From: Glandiceps talaboti
Taxonomy: Eukaryota > Hemichordata > Enteropneusta > Spengelidae
Assembly (NCBI RefSeq): GCF_964340395.1
Contig: NC_135553.1
Coordinates: 13,318,501-13,382,500, forward strand
Direction: 5' to 3'
DNA length: 64,000 nt
Of this stretch, positions 62,943 to 64,000 are shown in pieces (position 1 is the stretch's first letter; each line of letters starts with the position of its first letter). Made by a program: the position numbers and the translations under genes. The notes under the pieces were generated by a model. It saw nothing but the letters and a program-made list of their open reading frames with translations, was not told the origin of the DNA and searched no databases.

Positions 62943-63838
62943 ACCAGATGTAAACTGAATATCTTCCGTAAGGGCAAAGTTTTGAGATTGTCGTTCCTAC
63001 AGACAATTGTTGGAATACAACAGAACATATGTAATAAGTTATTTTTTTTCATTGATTGCTATTTGCTCATTGCTGTTAGTGATCTCCTGGCCAACCACAA
63101 CATGTACTGTGACATTTGTTGAGAATGTAAAACAAAAAATAAGCGCATCGTCGTACCACTTTAGACAACATTTCCTGACGAGAAACTATTTCTTCCTTTT
63201 TAGTGGCCTACAAAAATATGCCAATAATTTATTAAAGCTAAAAGCTACATCAATAATATTTTCAGGACAAGTGCGCTTTGGTATCGCAAATGCATGTATC
63301 AAATTATATTGCATTTGAAGTGTGCATTCTTGAGATATAGCGTAATTACCGAAAACCATTAATTATGTAAATTTCTCGTTAATATTCTTTGGATTTTTAC
63401 CGAAACCTAATCAGTTCTTGTCACTACCCTACAGAACACATGCAATAAATTTCGTTTGAATTGAGCCAGTCGTGTTTTAGAAAATGGTGATAAAGTCGCA
63501 CCACTTTAGACGACATTTCCTGACGAGAAATTATTTTTTTTCTTTTTTGTGGCCAATCGAAAATATGCCAATAACTTATTAAAACTAAAAGCTACATTAA
63601 CAATATTTTCAGGACAGGTGTGCTTTGGTATCGCAAATGTGTGTAAGTTATAATGAATTTGAAGCGTGCATTCTTGAGAAATAGCCTAATTACCGAAAAT
63701 CATTATTTACGTAAATTGCTCATTAATATTCGTGGGATTTTTACCAAAACCTAATCAAGTCTTGCCATAACCCTACGGAATACGTCTTCAAAATGTCGTT
63801 TGAATTGAGCAAGCCGGTCTGGAGAAAACGATGAGACA
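62943..63838 (+). repeat. Microsatellite-linked dispersed repeat, copy at 63 kb
   Basis: The end block 62943-63030 is followed by two tandem units with a 345-bp period (63151-63495 and 63496-63838), clearly alike throughout. Shared words include TTTCCTGACGAGAAA, AAAATATGCCAATAA, TATTTTCAGGACA and GCATTCTTGAGA. A CA/CATA/CAGA microsatellite abuts the second unit. This is the most complete copy, and its order matches the inverted copy at 39 kb. A 103-codon frame at 63007-63318 is fortuitous within it. Confidence 0.8.
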
Positions 63839-63843
63839 GACAG

Positions 63844-63876
<33 letters not shown>

Positions 63877-63912
63877 TACATACAGACACACAGACGCACA
63901 GACACACAGACT
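63839..63912. repeat. CAGA-(CA)n-CATA microsatellite
   Basis: CA units flanked by CAGA and CATA units, abutting the second 345-bp unit. Confidence 0.93.
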
Positions 63913-64000
63913 TCCACCCATAAATATATATACGGAAGAAAAAATGAAGTACTTTCTCAAGTAATGTTGATTAGAACTAGCGAACGAAATGGATACCATG
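63913..64000. other. Window end, unannotated
   Basis: Nothing recognised; the dispersed repeat may continue beyond the window. Confidence 0.5.

Noticed and set aside
63007-63318. A 103-codon plus frame
   Set aside because: Lies within the dispersed repeat; the related second unit does not preserve it.

Overview
The window is non-bacterial DNA, AT-rich by eye, with no operon structure, no ribosome binding sites and no convincing multi-exon host gene. It is crowded with microsatellites (my rough total is 4 to 5 kb of the 64 kb): TA, CT/GA, CA, the tetramers ATAC/GTAT, CAGA/CTGT and GCAT, GAT trimers and pentamers. Together with a DIRS-order tyrosine-recombinase retrotransposon, an L1/Tx1-type LINE and microsatellite-linked dispersed repeats, this suggests an animal, most likely an aquatic invertebrate. 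The phylum cannot be decided from the sequence. The stretch reads as an intergenic or intronic desert shaped by mobile elements.

There are two well-supported mobile elements. (1) At 22232-25111 lies a Ngaro/PAT-like DIRS retrotransposon. Its reverse transcriptase, RNase H and tyrosine recombinase are all recognisable, and its ends have the split direct repeat order A1 - coding - B1 - A2 - B2. A1 and A2 are identical over 113 bp, and B1 and B2 over 108 bp. It is defective: the gag region and the N-terminal part of RT are missing, with A1 joined straight to the RT core, and a frameshift lies between RT and RNase H. (2) At 43859-45777 lies a 5'-truncated L1/Tx1-type LINE. It has an uninterrupted 3' ORF2 fragment, a poly(A) tail and a perfect 15-bp target-site duplication.

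Weaker relics and candidates follow. A minus-strand fragment at 48676-48936 resembles the Crypton-derived domain of ZMYM/QRICH1/KIAA1958-type proteins, with an in-frame TAG just after a good upstream ATG. There is a small Cys-rich ORF at 2630-2809, a YADD-type RT scrap at 27513-27632, tRNA-like SINE heads near 40760 and 36296, and a Cys-rich minus-strand ORF at 55840-56304.

Repeat structure not explained by the above includes a dispersed family with copies near 39.1-39.5, 55.0-55.4 and 62.9-63.9 kb and a solo block at 12.34 kb. It consists of a conserved end block and tandem core units, with a microsatellite beside them. There are also two tandem hairpins at 48.29-48.51 kb, a long imperfect palindrome at 17.53 kb, a tandem/inverted repeat cluster at 16.13-16.65 kb, and a 17-bp direct repeat pair flanking 132 bp at 37.5-37.7 kb. 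The remaining long stretches hold nothing I can recognise. All homology statements are by eye.
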